From positions 109,159 to 173,158 of the forward strand of contig CAZSDU010000003.1 in the NCBI GenBank assembly GCA_964605775.1: DNA of 64,000 nt, written 5' to 3'. Position numbers and translations under genes: made by a program. Position 1 is the first letter of the stretch. Every line of letters begins with the position of its first letter. Positions 8,473-17,680 of the stretch are shown here, piece by piece. The notes beneath the pieces were generated by a model. The model did no database searches. It saw only the letters and a program-made list of their open reading frames with translations, and was not told the origin of the DNA. This DNA is from CAZSDU01 sp964605775. Its GTDB lineage: Bacteria; Bacteroidota; Bacteroidia; Bacteroidales; FEN-979.

Positions 8473-11400
8473 CTAATAAATATTCGCCTGGTTTCTATAT
8501 CCGGGCTTATTCATATACCAATCCGGATATTCTGAACCTGAAGATTGTGCCCAGGCGGCAAAATGTAGATAAGTTTGCACTATGTCGGCTTTTTCAACCG
8601 GGTAATCAAAATCAACCGGTATTTCCATGCCCCAGGGCAGTCCGGAAGCAGAACGATAATACAAATTAAGGGCAGGGTCGGAAGCATCGTCAAGGGTTGC
8701 GAAAAATACCGGATTGGCCAGCACAGTAGGGGGCTGATCTTTCAGATGCACTTCTTTCGACCTGTCCTGATTGATAAAGATAAACGGATTGTAGGGAGGG
8801 GTTCCGATACTGGTCTGAGGGGTTGACAAATGCATGGTGACAGTCTGCTCTTCTGTCTGTACCGTAAATCCGCCATGAACAGTATTGACCAGGGCTCCGC
8901 CCAGGATATTGTTCACGGCATCAAAAGGAATGATCACCGTATTGAAGGTATGCCCGGATTCATAACCTTTGGGATCAATGTTTACAGAGCTGCCCATTTT
9001 AATACAGCCGGTAACACTTTCAACATTGGATGGGGCTGTATTGAAGGAAATGCCGAATCCGTTATTATAGGAAGCGCCTGCTGCTTTGATTTTAAATCTG
9101 GCGATCAGATCAACCACTTTATTCTGGGCGTTGGTCACAATTTTATAGTTGAAGTTTACCACGAGGTCATTGAAATCATAATCCCCATAAGCCGGCCAGA
9201 GATCCTCAAAAGCATAAGAAGCATAATCGGTTTCATTGGGATAATAAGAATTGAAAGCCCTTGTCGGATCCAATGGGTAGGCATCCTGACTGTCGGGAAC
9301 ACCATCCCCATCCGTATCAATAACCGAAGGATTGACGATGGTGATTACCAGGGTTTTATTGTCTGTACCGGCAGCATTGGTAGCTGTGAGCGGTACGTTG
9401 GTTACTCCGGCTGATGTCGGCACGCCTGAAATAATTTGGGTTACAGGATCAAAACTCAGCCCTGCCGGAAGGTTGGTGGCATTATAAGTAATGGGTTGTG
9501 TGCCGCTTGCCGTCACGGTATAGCTGAAGGCTTGATTTTTTGTTCCGGTAGCGATCAGGGAACTGTTGATTTCCGGTGGCTGTGGGCCTTCAATAATCGT
9601 GATTACCAGAATTTTGGTGTCATTTCCGTAGGCATTGGATGCCGTCAGGGTAACATCGGTCACTCCGGCCTGGGTCGGACTTCCGTTAATGGTATGGGTA
9701 TTCGGATCAAAACTCAAACCCGGAGGAAGATTGGTGGCATTATATGTGATGGGTGATGACCCTGTTGCTGTAAGGGTGTAAGTGGAAAATTGCTGACCTG
9801 TCACCCCTGTTGCCGTCAATGCGCTGGTAATGGAAGGAGGCGTACCGACAGTAAGCACAAGTGTTTTATTATCGCTCCCGGCATTGTTGGTGGCCGTCAG
9901 CGAAATATTATAGACCCCCGCATTGGTCGGCGATCCGGTGATTTGATTGGTGAATGGGTCGAACGACAATCCTGACGGGAGATTGGTGGCGTTTAAAGTA
10001 ATGGGTTCTGTGCCGGTGGCTTCAACAGTGTAGGTAAAGGACTGGTTCACAGGTGTACTGGCTGTTAGCGGACTGGTAATTACCGGAGGTGTTCCTGGAG
10101 ATACAACCGTGAAGACAAGGATTTTTGTATCTGTTCCCACCAGGTTATCGGCTGTGAGGACAATGTTTGTTGTACCCGCTGCAGTCGGTGTGCCGGAAAT
10201 GGTATGCGTGCTGGCATCATAAGAGAGTCCGGAGGGAAGGTTAGTCGCCGTATAAGTGATGGGATCAGTGCCATTAGCCGTGATCACATAAGGCGTAATG
10301 GCCTGGTTAAGCATCCCGGCAGCAGTGAGCGAACTGGTGATCACCGGAGGCTGAGGTGCATTGCAATCCTGCGCATAAATCGTATAACCAGGATTATGCC
10401 AGGTAATGTTCGGACCAAAACTGCCATTTTTTGGATTGATGCTGGTTGCCCAGAAATCGATATATCCGGTCAAAGTGCCTCCGGCGACCTTGGAAGTACC
10501 GTTAATGCCATGAACCTGGGAACCCTGGGAGGCAGGACCGTAAACAAATCCCTGAATGTCGAAATTTCCTGTCTCAACAAGGCTCTGCAGTTCGAGACGG
10601 GCATAACCCTGACCGCTGACACTGAATTCTCCAATGACTTTCAGAAAAGCATTGGGGCCGTTGACAAATCCCGGTTGTGCGGAAGAACCTGTGACAACCT
10701 GCATGGCCGTAGACTTGGTACTATTGACAAACATCTGGCAATAATTAAGAATCCTGCCATCATCCTGGGTTTGTAAATCTTCAATTACGGTAAAATGATA
10801 ATAATTCGTCAGGATTCCTTTTACATTCAGTTTGTTGGAAACCGTAAAGGTGCCCCAGTTGGAGAAAGCTCCGCCTTCTTTGAGGTTGAAGGTCTTGTTG
10901 TTTCCCGGTAAGGCAAAGTTGGCCGTTCCGTAGTTTTCGATGGTGGCATAAATATTTGCAACAGGCATGGTGAGCAAACCTGAAGGTGAAACAATGACAG
11001 TGCCGCTGCCGGTTAAAGCAGTTATATGGGCCGTTCCGCAAATCCTTAGCGAACCTCCGGCATTGATCGTTAAACTGAGGTTAACGGAAACGCCTTGCTG
11101 AACTACATAAATTCCTCCCGAGTTAATGGTGTAAGTGCCGGAGGTCGTAATGGGTGTTCCGGTATTACAATCATTGGACTCCAGGTTATTTCCTGTTTTT
11201 ACAACGCTTTGTCCGAAGGTATAGCTGAAATTCTTTCCTGAGATCGGAACTGCAACATATTCGGTAAGCCCCAGAGGGGTAACTTTCCCAACCCAGAGTT
11301 CCTTCATTCGCGAAGGAACCCTTAAATTGGTTTTATACTGCAGGGTATTGTCGGTACCCCCACTCATGATCAGTTTGCCGCCCTGGGCCGGGTTGTCCTG

Positions 11401-11637
11401 AAAGATCTGGATCAGGAAAAAATTATCCTGACCGGGATTGGCAACGTCGATGCTGACCTCAAGATCAAGAAAACTATCGAATCTGAATCCCGGCTGGATT
11501 TTAAGATCAGTGAATTTTTTGGGCTGGGTAGGCGTGTCAGGATCGAAATGTTTCCTGCAAGATGTCTGGAAAATCATGGATACTGCAAAAACCAGCAGTA
11601 GGATGGTGGATGCGGAAAAACGATAAATCTTTTTCAT
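8473..11637 (-). CDS. LruC-domain lipoprotein with four Ig-like (He_PIG-type) repeats
   Basis: A surface or outer-membrane lipoprotein of 1054 residues. A signal peptide ends in a lipobox (FQTSC, lipidated Cys27). An N-terminal domain starting KKFTDLKI is followed by a glycine/threonine-rich beta-helix-like region. Four tandem repeats of about 83 residues follow, each beginning PP-I-S-L and containing the ATNLP-GLS-D motif. A DTDGDGVPDSQDAYPLDPTRA calcium-binding loop leads into the LruC domain (AFEDLWPAYGDYDFNDLV). The ATG at 11637 was chosen because it begins the signal peptide; an upstream ATG at 11697 only adds 20 unlikely residues. It is a tandem paralogue of the next gene. The role is unknown; cell-surface structure or adhesion is an inference from the domains. 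Confidence 0.87.
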   Translation of the reverse strand: MKKIYRFSASTILLLVFAVSMIFQTSCRKHFDPDTPTQPKKFTDLKIQPGFRFDSFLDLEVSIDVANPGQDNFFLIQIFQDNPAQGGKLIMSGGTDNTLQYKTNLRVPSRMKELWVGKVTPLGLTEYVAVPISGKNFSYTFGQSVVKTGNNLESNDCNTGTPITTSGTYTINSGGIYVVQQGVSVNLSLTINAGGSLRICGTAHITALTGSGTVIVSPSGLLTMPVANIYATIENYGTANFALPGNNKTFNLKEGGAFSNWGTFTVSNKLNVKGILTNYYHFTVIEDLQTQDDGRILNYCQMFVNSTKSTAMQVVTGSSAQPGFVNGPNAFLKVIGEFSVSGQGYARLELQSLVETGNFDIQGFVYGPASQGSQVHGINGTSKVAGGTLTGYIDFWATSINPKNGSFGPNITWHNPGYTIYAQDCNAPQPPVITSSLTAAGMLNQAITPYVITANGTDPITYTATNLPSGLSYDASTHTISGTPTAAGTTNIVLTADNLVGTDTKILVFTVVSPGTPPVITSPLTASTPVNQSFTYTVEATGTEPITLNATNLPSGLSFDPFTNQITGSPTNAGVYNISLTATNNAGSDNKTLVLTVGTPPSITSALTATGVTGQQFSTYTLTATGSSPITYNATNLPPGLSFDPNTHTINGSPTQAGVTDVTLTASNAYGNDTKILVITIIEGPQPPEINSSLIATGTKNQAFSYTVTASGTQPITYNATNLPAGLSFDPVTQIISGVPTSAGVTNVPLTATNAAGTDNKTLVITIVNPSVIDTDGDGVPDSQDAYPLDPTRAFNSYYPNETDYASYAFEDLWPAYGDYDFNDLVVNFNYKIVTNAQNKVVDLIARFKIKAAGASYNNGFGISFNTAPSNVESVTGCIKMGSSVNIDPKGYESGHTFNTVIIPFDAVNNILGGALVNTVHGGFTVQTEEQTVTMHLSTPQTSIGTPPYNPFIFINQDRSKEVHLKDQPPTVLANPVFFATLDDASDPALNLYYRSASGLPWGMEIPVDFDYPVEKADIVQTYLHFAAWAQSSGSEYPDWYMNKPGYRNQANIY
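9330..10350 (-). repeat. four tandem Ig-like repeat units within the LruC gene
   Basis: Four units of roughly 250 bp encode the He_PIG-type modules. Each carries conserved codons for the PIT-NATNLP-GLSFDP core and a closing LVITI or VLTV strand. The protein-level identity between units is high enough to suggest internal duplication. Confidence 0.75.
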
Positions 11638-11806
11638 ACCAGAGATATTTGTTTTCTGAATGGATGTAAAACTAATGCCTTTGCAAGAGGTTTTCAAGGA
11701 TTAACTCGTATCTGTCGATCATTGATTAAAAACCGTTAAGCTTAATTTTGTTTCCGTAACTTAGATAAAAATGTAAATATAGTTTATTAAAATATTGAAA
11801 ACAAGT

Positions 11807-14095
11807 TTATTCCGGTATTCTGTAAATTTGAGCCGGGTCTCTGTATCCAGACAGGTTTTTATACCAGTCGGGGTATTGAACGCCGCCGGATTCTGCCCAG
11901 CTACCGAATTTAAGGTGGCCGTATACGATCTGGATCATTTCCCAGGTGTAATCAAATTTCACCGGAATGTTGATGGCCCAGGGAAGATTCCTGCTGGTTT
12001 TGTAATACCTTCCGGCAAGGGGATCGGAATCATCATCAATCGTGCCGAAAAACGAAGCATCAGCCAGGGAAGTAGGGGGTTTGTCAGGCAGGTGAATTTC
12101 CATACCCCTCGCCATGTTCTTGATCAGGAAGGGGTTGTAGGGAGGTGTTCCCACTGCGGTCTGTTCCTGAGGAATGGCAAAATGCAGGTTGATCTTCAGG
12201 CTGTCTGAAATTCCGTACAATCCGTTGTTTTCTGTGTTAAAAAAGGCACCCCCGACCCTGTGAATTACATTTTCAGCATTATCGAATACGATGACAACCG
12301 CTTTTTCCTGGCCGTTTTCCACACCGTTGTTCCCCAGGGTGATATAACCCTTTTGGAGGCTGTAGCCGGTCACGGATTCAACAGCAGCGGGAAGAACCCC
12401 GTCGAATTGCCATCCGAAACCATTTTGTAAGAAAGCGCCAACCGCCCTGACGTAAAAGGTGGGTTTTACATCTACGACTTTATTCTGGGCATTGGTGACG
12501 TACCAGTAGTTATAATCCACCACGAGGTCGTTCAGGTCATAGTCGCCTTTGGCAGGCCAGAGATCTTCAAAGGCAAGGGATCCAAACACATCTTTGGCCG
12601 GATAATAATTATTGAAAGCTCGGGTCGGGTCCAGGGGATAATCGTCAAGACTGTCGGGAACCCCATCTCCGTCGGTATCGGTAGGCTGAGGGTTATCACC
12701 TATCCCTTCCGGATTGCAATCCGTCACTGGAATGAAGTTTTGAATATTCGCCCAGCTTACCAGGGTGGCGCCATTGGTAAATTTTGAAGCATTCCAGTTG
12801 CTCATGCTTCCGCTTTGGGTGGCAAATTCAATGGCTCCATTCACCGTGGCTGAATTAATGGTGGCCGTGGTCACCTTGATGGAGTTCAGGCTGCCTGAGC
12901 CAAAAGCTCCATTGGAATTAAGCGTCATGCTTCCGGCGGAGACCTGGGATTGATTGGTCAGGTTCATGGCGCCGCTGTTTATATTAATGCTTCCATCGAC
13001 TTTCAGATAGCCATTGTTCATGTTTAAAGTAGTTGGATTTAGGCTAAGATTGCCATGAATGATCCATTTACAATCATTCTGGATGACGCTGCCGGCATTG
13101 AGGCTGACATTGCCCTGTACCTCCATGGACCCGGTATTGGTCACATTCTTATTGGCTTCAAAAGAACCACTGGTATAAAAAGTGCCATTATTGGTCAGAC
13201 TGCTGCCGCTATTAAGGGTGAAATTTCCGTTGATGATCATACTCCCATAATTGATTACCGGTCCGTTTGGGGCAAATGACTGACCAATGGTAAAATCGTT
13301 GGCATAATTCGTCAGGCTGGTTGTGCTTTGGTTCATGTTTATCCCTCCGTTGAAATGAGCATGCGCTGTTGGATAAATGGTGATCCCGGAGCTGCCGTTC
13401 ATGGCAAAGGAACCGCTGGTGGTAAGGGTACCCCCTGCCGTGACAAGGATGGCGCAATTCGTCCCCCCCATGTTATTGATGCTACTGATATTAGCAGTGG
13501 AACAAATTTTCAAAGTGCCTCCCCCGTTCCAGAACTCAAAATTCACTGTCCCTGTAAAAGGAGAAGTAATGCAATAGGTTTTTCCGTTTTTAATGGTCAC
13601 CGAATTGCCGGTAACCGTAATGTCGCAACCGGTATTGCAATCGGGTTCACCTACAACGAATCCTTCTTTCAGAACGCTCCCGGAGGTAAACGTATAATTG
13701 ATTTCATCAGCAACATTGACAAGGGCAAGTTGTACATTCCCATCCCCGAAATCCAGCTTGAAGTACAGTTGAGTCAGTGCTGTCGGGACCCGGAGCTTGG
13801 TGACAAAGGGAAAATTGTATCCTGTCGAACCGGTCAGCAAAATTTGTCCCTGTTCTGCAGGATTTCCGTTATACAAAGAAACCCGGGCAAGTTTTCCCAC
13901 ATATTCCGGGAAAACGGAAGCAATGGTAATATTGACTTCACGGGAAGATTCCCAATTGAAATTCGAAGCTACCTTCAGATCCTCCATTTTCTTGGGTTTC
14001 CCGGAATTATCATCAGATATGGATTTCCGGCAAGCGGAAATGGAAATAAAAAGCAATCCTGCAAATACTGCAAGCATCAATTTCTGAGGTTTCAT
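11807..14095 (-). CDS. LruC-domain lipoprotein, second paralogue
   Basis: A 762-residue lipoprotein with signal peptide and lipobox (ISAC, Cys22). Its N-terminal domain (KKMEDLKV) resembles that of the neighbour. A long central region of short N, S, T and G-rich rungs (repeated motifs such as NGSS and LNSGSSLTNNGTF) is likely a right-handed beta-helix. The C-terminus has the DTDGDGVPDSLDDYPLDPTRA loop and the LruC domain (FEDLWPAKGDYDLNDLVVDY). The Ig-like repeats of the paralogue are missing. The ATG at 14095 is chosen as the start of the signal peptide. The 169-bp spacer to the first LruC gene shows no terminator. Function unknown. Confidence 0.86.
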   Translation of the reverse strand: MKPQKLMLAVFAGLLFISISACRKSISDDNSGKPKKMEDLKVASNFNWESSREVNITIASVFPEYVGKLARVSLYNGNPAEQGQILLTGSTGYNFPFVTKLRVPTALTQLYFKLDFGDGNVQLALVNVADEINYTFTSGSVLKEGFVVGEPDCNTGCDITVTGNSVTIKNGKTYCITSPFTGTVNFEFWNGGGTLKICSTANISSINNMGGTNCAILVTAGGTLTTSGSFAMNGSSGITIYPTAHAHFNGGINMNQSTTSLTNYANDFTIGQSFAPNGPVINYGSMIINGNFTLNSGSSLTNNGTFYTSGSFEANKNVTNTGSMEVQGNVSLNAGSVIQNDCKWIIHGNLSLNPTTLNMNNGYLKVDGSININSGAMNLTNQSQVSAGSMTLNSNGAFGSGSLNSIKVTTATINSATVNGAIEFATQSGSMSNWNASKFTNGATLVSWANIQNFIPVTDCNPEGIGDNPQPTDTDGDGVPDSLDDYPLDPTRAFNNYYPAKDVFGSLAFEDLWPAKGDYDLNDLVVDYNYWYVTNAQNKVVDVKPTFYVRAVGAFLQNGFGWQFDGVLPAAVESVTGYSLQKGYITLGNNGVENGQEKAVVIVFDNAENVIHRVGGAFFNTENNGLYGISDSLKINLHFAIPQEQTAVGTPPYNPFLIKNMARGMEIHLPDKPPTSLADASFFGTIDDDSDPLAGRYYKTSRNLPWAINIPVKFDYTWEMIQIVYGHLKFGSWAESGGVQYPDWYKNLSGYRDPAQIYRIPE

Positions 14096-14130
14096 AAGAA
14101 TATTTTTTTTACAACATACAAAAATATACA

Positions 14131-14164
14131 CAAAGATACACTACTCCAAGCTCCAATTCGCAAA
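14131..14164 (-). promoter_or_regulatory. Bacteroidota-type promoter before the second LruC gene
   Basis: On the minus strand TTTG (14161-14164) and TATCTTTG (14131-14138) are 22 bp apart, fitting the TTTG / TAnnTTTG consensus. Transcription would start about 30 bp before the ATG at 14095. Confidence 0.5.
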
Positions 14165-14191
14165 TGACAGTAAATATCAGGTAAGTGGAAG

Positions 14192-14223
14192 CTTTAAATG
14201 AGTATTTGTATCCTTTAACTTTG
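14192..14223 (+). promoter_or_regulatory. possible promoter of the mnmA-like gene
   Basis: TAACTTTG at 14216-14223 fits the -7 consensus exactly. The -33 side (CTTT at 14192-14195, 20 bp upstream) is only a partial match. The ATG follows 57 bp later. Confidence 0.4.
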
Positions 14224-14280
14224 TGCTCTGTTATCAAGACATGAAAGACGGGATGCAAATAATAAGTAAATTTGCGTTTC

Positions 14281-15375
14281 ATGAATAAGGCTTTTAAGAA
14301 TAAACTAAGCGTAATAGTCGGTTTAAGTGGCGGGGTTGACTCTTCTATGGCAGCCTACTTGCTTAAGCAGCAAGGGTATAACGTCATTGGGATAACCATG
14401 GCACTATGGGATGGACAATATAGCAAAACGGGAAAACATGCCTGCTATGGCTCCGATGAACAGCAGGAAATCAAGGAAGCCAGGTCGATGGCGGATAAAT
14501 TGAAAATTCCCCATTATGTATTTAATTGCGCCCAGGAATATAAGGATTCCGTTTTACGGTATTTCCGGACAGAGTATCTCGCCGGGCGTACCCCGAATCC
14601 CTGTATTCAGTGCAATCAACTCATCAAATTCGGTCTTTTACCAGCCTTGGCTGAAAAAGAAGGCCTGGCCTTCGATTTTTTTGCTACCGGACATTATGCA
14701 AAATGCCGATGGGATGAAGAAAAACAAAGGTTTTTATTATCGAAAGCAACTGATCCCAATAAGGATCAGACCTATTTCTTATATCGGCTGAGCCAGGAAC
14801 AACTTTCAAACGTCATGTTCCCTCTTGGGGATTATGAAAAGCCTGCCATCAAAGCCCTTGCGCATGAGGTCGGGATCACGACAGTGGATTTGGAGGAAAG
14901 CCAGGATTTTTATGGGGGTGATTATAAAGACCTTCTCGGTAATGAGGAACACCCGGGTCATATTGTGAATTCAAAAGGGAAAGTCCTGGGACAGCATAAG
15001 GGGATCTGGAATTATACCATCGGACAGCGTAAAGGACTGGGAATCGCTCATTCTGAACCCCTGTATGTGATTGCTTTTAATAAAGACAAAAATCATGTAA
15101 TTGTCGGAACCAGGGAGGAAACTTATCATACCTCTTTTCTGGTCTCTGACCTGAACTGGATTTCATTGGAGAAACTCATTAAACCCATGGAAGTCCTTTG
15201 CAAAATTCGTTCTGCTCAAAAAGAAAAGGAAGCGCTTCTTGAGCCTATGGGAAAAGATGAGGTCCTGGTGACTTTTTTTCATCCCAGCGACAGCATTGCC
15301 CCGGGACAATCGGCGGTGTTTTATGATAGAGCTGTGGTTGTGGGGGGAGGAATAATTAAATCAATCAGGAATTAG
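14281..15375 (+). CDS. mnmA: MnmA-type tRNA 2-thiouridine synthase (one catalytic Cys replaced)
   Basis: A 364-residue cytoplasmic enzyme of the MnmA family, which thiolates U34 of Lys, Glu and Gln tRNAs. Seen in the sequence: the PP-loop GLSGGVDSSMAAYLL (residues 14-28), GRTPNPCIQCNQLIKFG with Cys108 and Cys111, FATGHYAK, DQTYFLYRLSQEQL, and the central NYTIGQRKGLGI domain. The usual second catalytic cysteine of the SQD-x-CF motif is absent: the protein reads SQDFYGG at 207-213. The canonical NPD-x-x-C has become NPC-x-x-C. These changes may define a cluster-type or alternative chemistry; I believe such variants occur in Bacteroidota. The ATG at 14281 is preferred to an upstream TTG at 14272. 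Confidence 0.9.
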   Translation: MNKAFKNKLSVIVGLSGGVDSSMAAYLLKQQGYNVIGITMALWDGQYSKTGKHACYGSDEQQEIKEARSMADKLKIPHYVFNCAQEYKDSVLRYFRTEYLAGRTPNPCIQCNQLIKFGLLPALAEKEGLAFDFFATGHYAKCRWDEEKQRFLLSKATDPNKDQTYFLYRLSQEQLSNVMFPLGDYEKPAIKALAHEVGITTVDLEESQDFYGGDYKDLLGNEEHPGHIVNSKGKVLGQHKGIWNYTIGQRKGLGIAHSEPLYVIAFNKDKNHVIVGTREETYHTSFLVSDLNWISLEKLIKPMEVLCKIRSAQKEKEALLEPMGKDEVLVTFFHPSDSIAPGQSAVFYDRAVVVGGGIIKSIRN

Positions 15376-15406
15376 GAGTGAGGAATTAGGAAATAAATAA
15401 GGAATT
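15366..15406. repeat. GGAATTA short repeats in the mnmA-M28 spacer
   Basis: Three copies of GGAATTA, two of them extended to GGAATTAGG, occur within 41 bases. A related AATTC/GAATT-rich stretch lies at 21618-21640 before the S41 protease gene. Confidence 0.4.
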
Positions 15407-17191
15407 ATGAGGTTTTGCAGGATTATTTTCATTTTTTTCTTTTGCGGTATTTCTTTGTCTCTTTTTGCCCAGAAAGGAGAGATTACAGCAAAGGAGCTTC
15501 ATGGTTTTGTACAGTTTCTGGCTTCTGATTCGCTGAAAGGAAGAAAACCCGGGAGCCCTGAGATCAATGTCGCTGCCCGTTTTATTCTTGATCATTTCAA
15601 GTCGATGGGGTTAAAGCCTTTAGCGGATGACGGATATCAGAATTTTGATATCGTTACGGATATTCAATTGGGTGAAGGGAATAGATTCGGTTTTGAAGGT
15701 TTTCAGGGAGTACTGAAAAAGGATTTTATTCCCCTTGCTTTTTCTTCCAGCGGGGAACTTAATGCACCCGTGGTCTTTGCCGGTTATGGGTTTGATCTTT
15801 CGCTCGACAGCCTGAAGCGGAATGATTATTCAGGGCTTGAGGTTAAAGGGAAATGGGTGATGATCTTTCGTGCGGATCCTGAACTTGATAATTCCGACAG
15901 TAAATTTATTCCGTTCAGTGATGTACGAAGCAAAATTCTGACGGCCAAAGACAAAGGGGCTGCGGGCGTTTTGATGGTGACCCCAAAAGGACTTGAAAAA
16001 GAAGATAAACTGATGTCCCTGGCGGTGGAAAACAATGAAATGACGAGTGTGATTCCGGTGATCAATATAAAACGACAACTGGCCGATCAAATCATGAAAA
16101 AGACCGGATGGACGATGGACAGTCTTGAACAAGGTATGATTGCCGGGAAAACTTCCATTGGTCTGGAAATCCCATTATCCTTGTCAGCAAGGGTTGAAGT
16201 GATTCATCAGACGGAGAAAACAGCCAATGTCGTCGCCTGCCTGGAAGGAAATGATCCCCTGTTGAAGGAGGAGTACCTTGTGGTTGGCGCTCATTATGAT
16301 CATCTGGGTTACGGAGGTCAGGGGAGCGGATCGCGAATGCCGGATTCAGTAGTCATTCATAACGGGGCTGATGACAATGCTTCAGGTACAGCCATGATCA
16401 TGGCGCTGGCAGGAAAGCTTGCCTCAGAAAAGGGAAAGCTGAAGAGAAGTATCATTTTTATTGCATTCAGTGCTGAGGAAATCGGACTGATCGGATCTAA
16501 ATATTTTACCAGTCATCCTGTGGTGGATCTGAAAAAGATAAAAGCCATGTTCAACTTCGATATGGTGGGCCGTTTTGACACGGAAAAGAATTCCATATCA
16601 GTAAGCGGAACGGCTTCCTCTGTTGAAGCAGATTCAATACTGCACCAACTGGAAACCGGTCTGTCCTTTAAGGTAGTGCATTCTCCGGATGGTTATGGCC
16701 CTTCAGACCATGCTTCTTTCTTTGCTGCTGATATTCCGGTTTTCTATGTCAGTACCGGTGTTCATACAGATTATCATACACCTTTTGATGATACGGAAAA
16801 ACTTGATTTTAAGGGGATGAAAAAAGTTGCTGATTATGCAGCGAGCCTGATCCTAACGATAGATACCCTTGCGAAGGAATTAACTTTCAAAGCTGGAGGG
16901 AAAAAGGGAATAGCCGGTCATAGTGGTCGTCGCCTGAAGGTGACCCTTGGAATCATGCCGGATTTTGCAGGCAATGAAAAAAAAGGGCTCAGGGTGGATG
17001 GCGTGACCAAAGATGGTCCAGCGGATAAAGGAGGGTTGAGGAAAGGCGACATCATCGTGGGTTTGAACGGCATGAGCGTGGGTGATATTTATGAATACAT
17101 GTCGCGTCTTTCAAAGCTGAAACACGGCATGACTGTGAATGTAGAGATCATCCGTGAAGGTCAGCATCAGGTATTAATCATGATTTTATAA
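15407..17191 (+). CDS. secreted M28-family zinc peptidase with PA and PDZ domains
   Basis: 594 residues with a signal peptide (cut near LFAQ at 19-22) and an N-terminal M28 segment carrying an inserted PA-like domain (about 110-260). The catalytic core holds His296 (AHYDHLG), Asp323 (GADDNASG), Glu357 and Glu358 (SAEEIGL), Asp385 (NFDMVGR) and His457 (TDYHTPFDD), a complete di-zinc set. A C-terminal PDZ domain (about 505-594, motif DGPADKGGLRKGDIIVGLNG) follows. It is likely a periplasmic or extracellular aminopeptidase. It sits 31 bp after mnmA, in a spacer containing repeated GGAATTAGG. Confidence 0.93.
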   Translation: MRFCRIIFIFFFCGISLSLFAQKGEITAKELHGFVQFLASDSLKGRKPGSPEINVAARFILDHFKSMGLKPLADDGYQNFDIVTDIQLGEGNRFGFEGFQGVLKKDFIPLAFSSSGELNAPVVFAGYGFDLSLDSLKRNDYSGLEVKGKWVMIFRADPELDNSDSKFIPFSDVRSKILTAKDKGAAGVLMVTPKGLEKEDKLMSLAVENNEMTSVIPVINIKRQLADQIMKKTGWTMDSLEQGMIAGKTSIGLEIPLSLSARVEVIHQTEKTANVVACLEGNDPLLKEEYLVVGAHYDHLGYGGQGSGSRMPDSVVIHNGADDNASGTAMIMALAGKLASEKGKLKRSIIFIAFSAEEIGLIGSKYFTSHPVVDLKKIKAMFNFDMVGRFDTEKNSISVSGTASSVEADSILHQLETGLSFKVVHSPDGYGPSDHASFFAADIPVFYVSTGVHTDYHTPFDDTEKLDFKGMKKVADYAASLILTIDTLAKELTFKAGGKKGIAGHSGRRLKVTLGIMPDFAGNEKKGLRVDGVTKDGPADKGGLRKGDIIVGLNGMSVGDIYEYMSRLSKLKHGMTVNVEIIREGQHQVLIMIL

Positions 17192-17234
17192 TTTATTTCT
17201 GTATCCTGAATCTTGCATCTTTTAATTCTGCCCT

Positions 17235-17636
17235 ATGGACCTTCAATCCTTCTTTACTGAAGCCTTTTTCCTGAAATTCATCAAATTCAGCCTGGTTGGT
17301 TTTTCAGGTGTTTTAGTGGATTTCGGGATTACCTTTATGTGCAAAGAATTTCTCAGGATTCAGAAATATTTTGCTAATGCCATAGGTTTTACCTTGGCTG
17401 CCACTACCAATTACATGCTGAACCGTATCTGGACTTTTCATAGCCATAATCCGAACATTACCCTTGAATTTTCACGTTTTTTTATCATTGCACTGATCGG
17501 GTTGGGGATCAACCTCCTCATCATCTGGGCGATGTCGGGAAAATTTAAAGTGAATTTTTACCTGTCGAAACTGGTGGCCACCATCATTGTAACGGCCTGG
17601 AATTTTATGATCAATGCGTATTATACGTTTGCCTGA
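17235..17636 (+). CDS. GtrA-family membrane protein
   Basis: A 133-residue protein with four predicted membrane helices. It has the GtrA family features FVGFSGVLVDFG-like (here FSLVGFSGVLVDFGITF) near the start and NYMLNRIWTFHS in the middle. GtrA proteins are thought to help move polyprenyl-linked sugars across the inner membrane, or to act as anchors for glycosyltransferases. No glycosyltransferase gene is adjacent here, so its partner is unknown. It is convergent with the methyltransferase gene, with 44 bp between them. Confidence 0.88.
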   Translation: MDLQSFFTEAFFLKFIKFSLVGFSGVLVDFGITFMCKEFLRIQKYFANAIGFTLAATTNYMLNRIWTFHSHNPNITLEFSRFFIIALIGLGINLLIIWAMSGKFKVNFYLSKLVATIIVTAWNFMINAYYTFA

Positions 17637-17680
17637 AAAAGGATGGCACAGAAAGAAACTTTACCTTAGGTTTTCACTCC

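Noticed and set aside
13328..14167. A 279-codon plus-strand frame opposite the second LruC gene
   Set aside because: It is antisense to a gene with clear signal peptide and LruC domain, its codon pattern follows from the repetitive sequence, and the product has no recognisable features.
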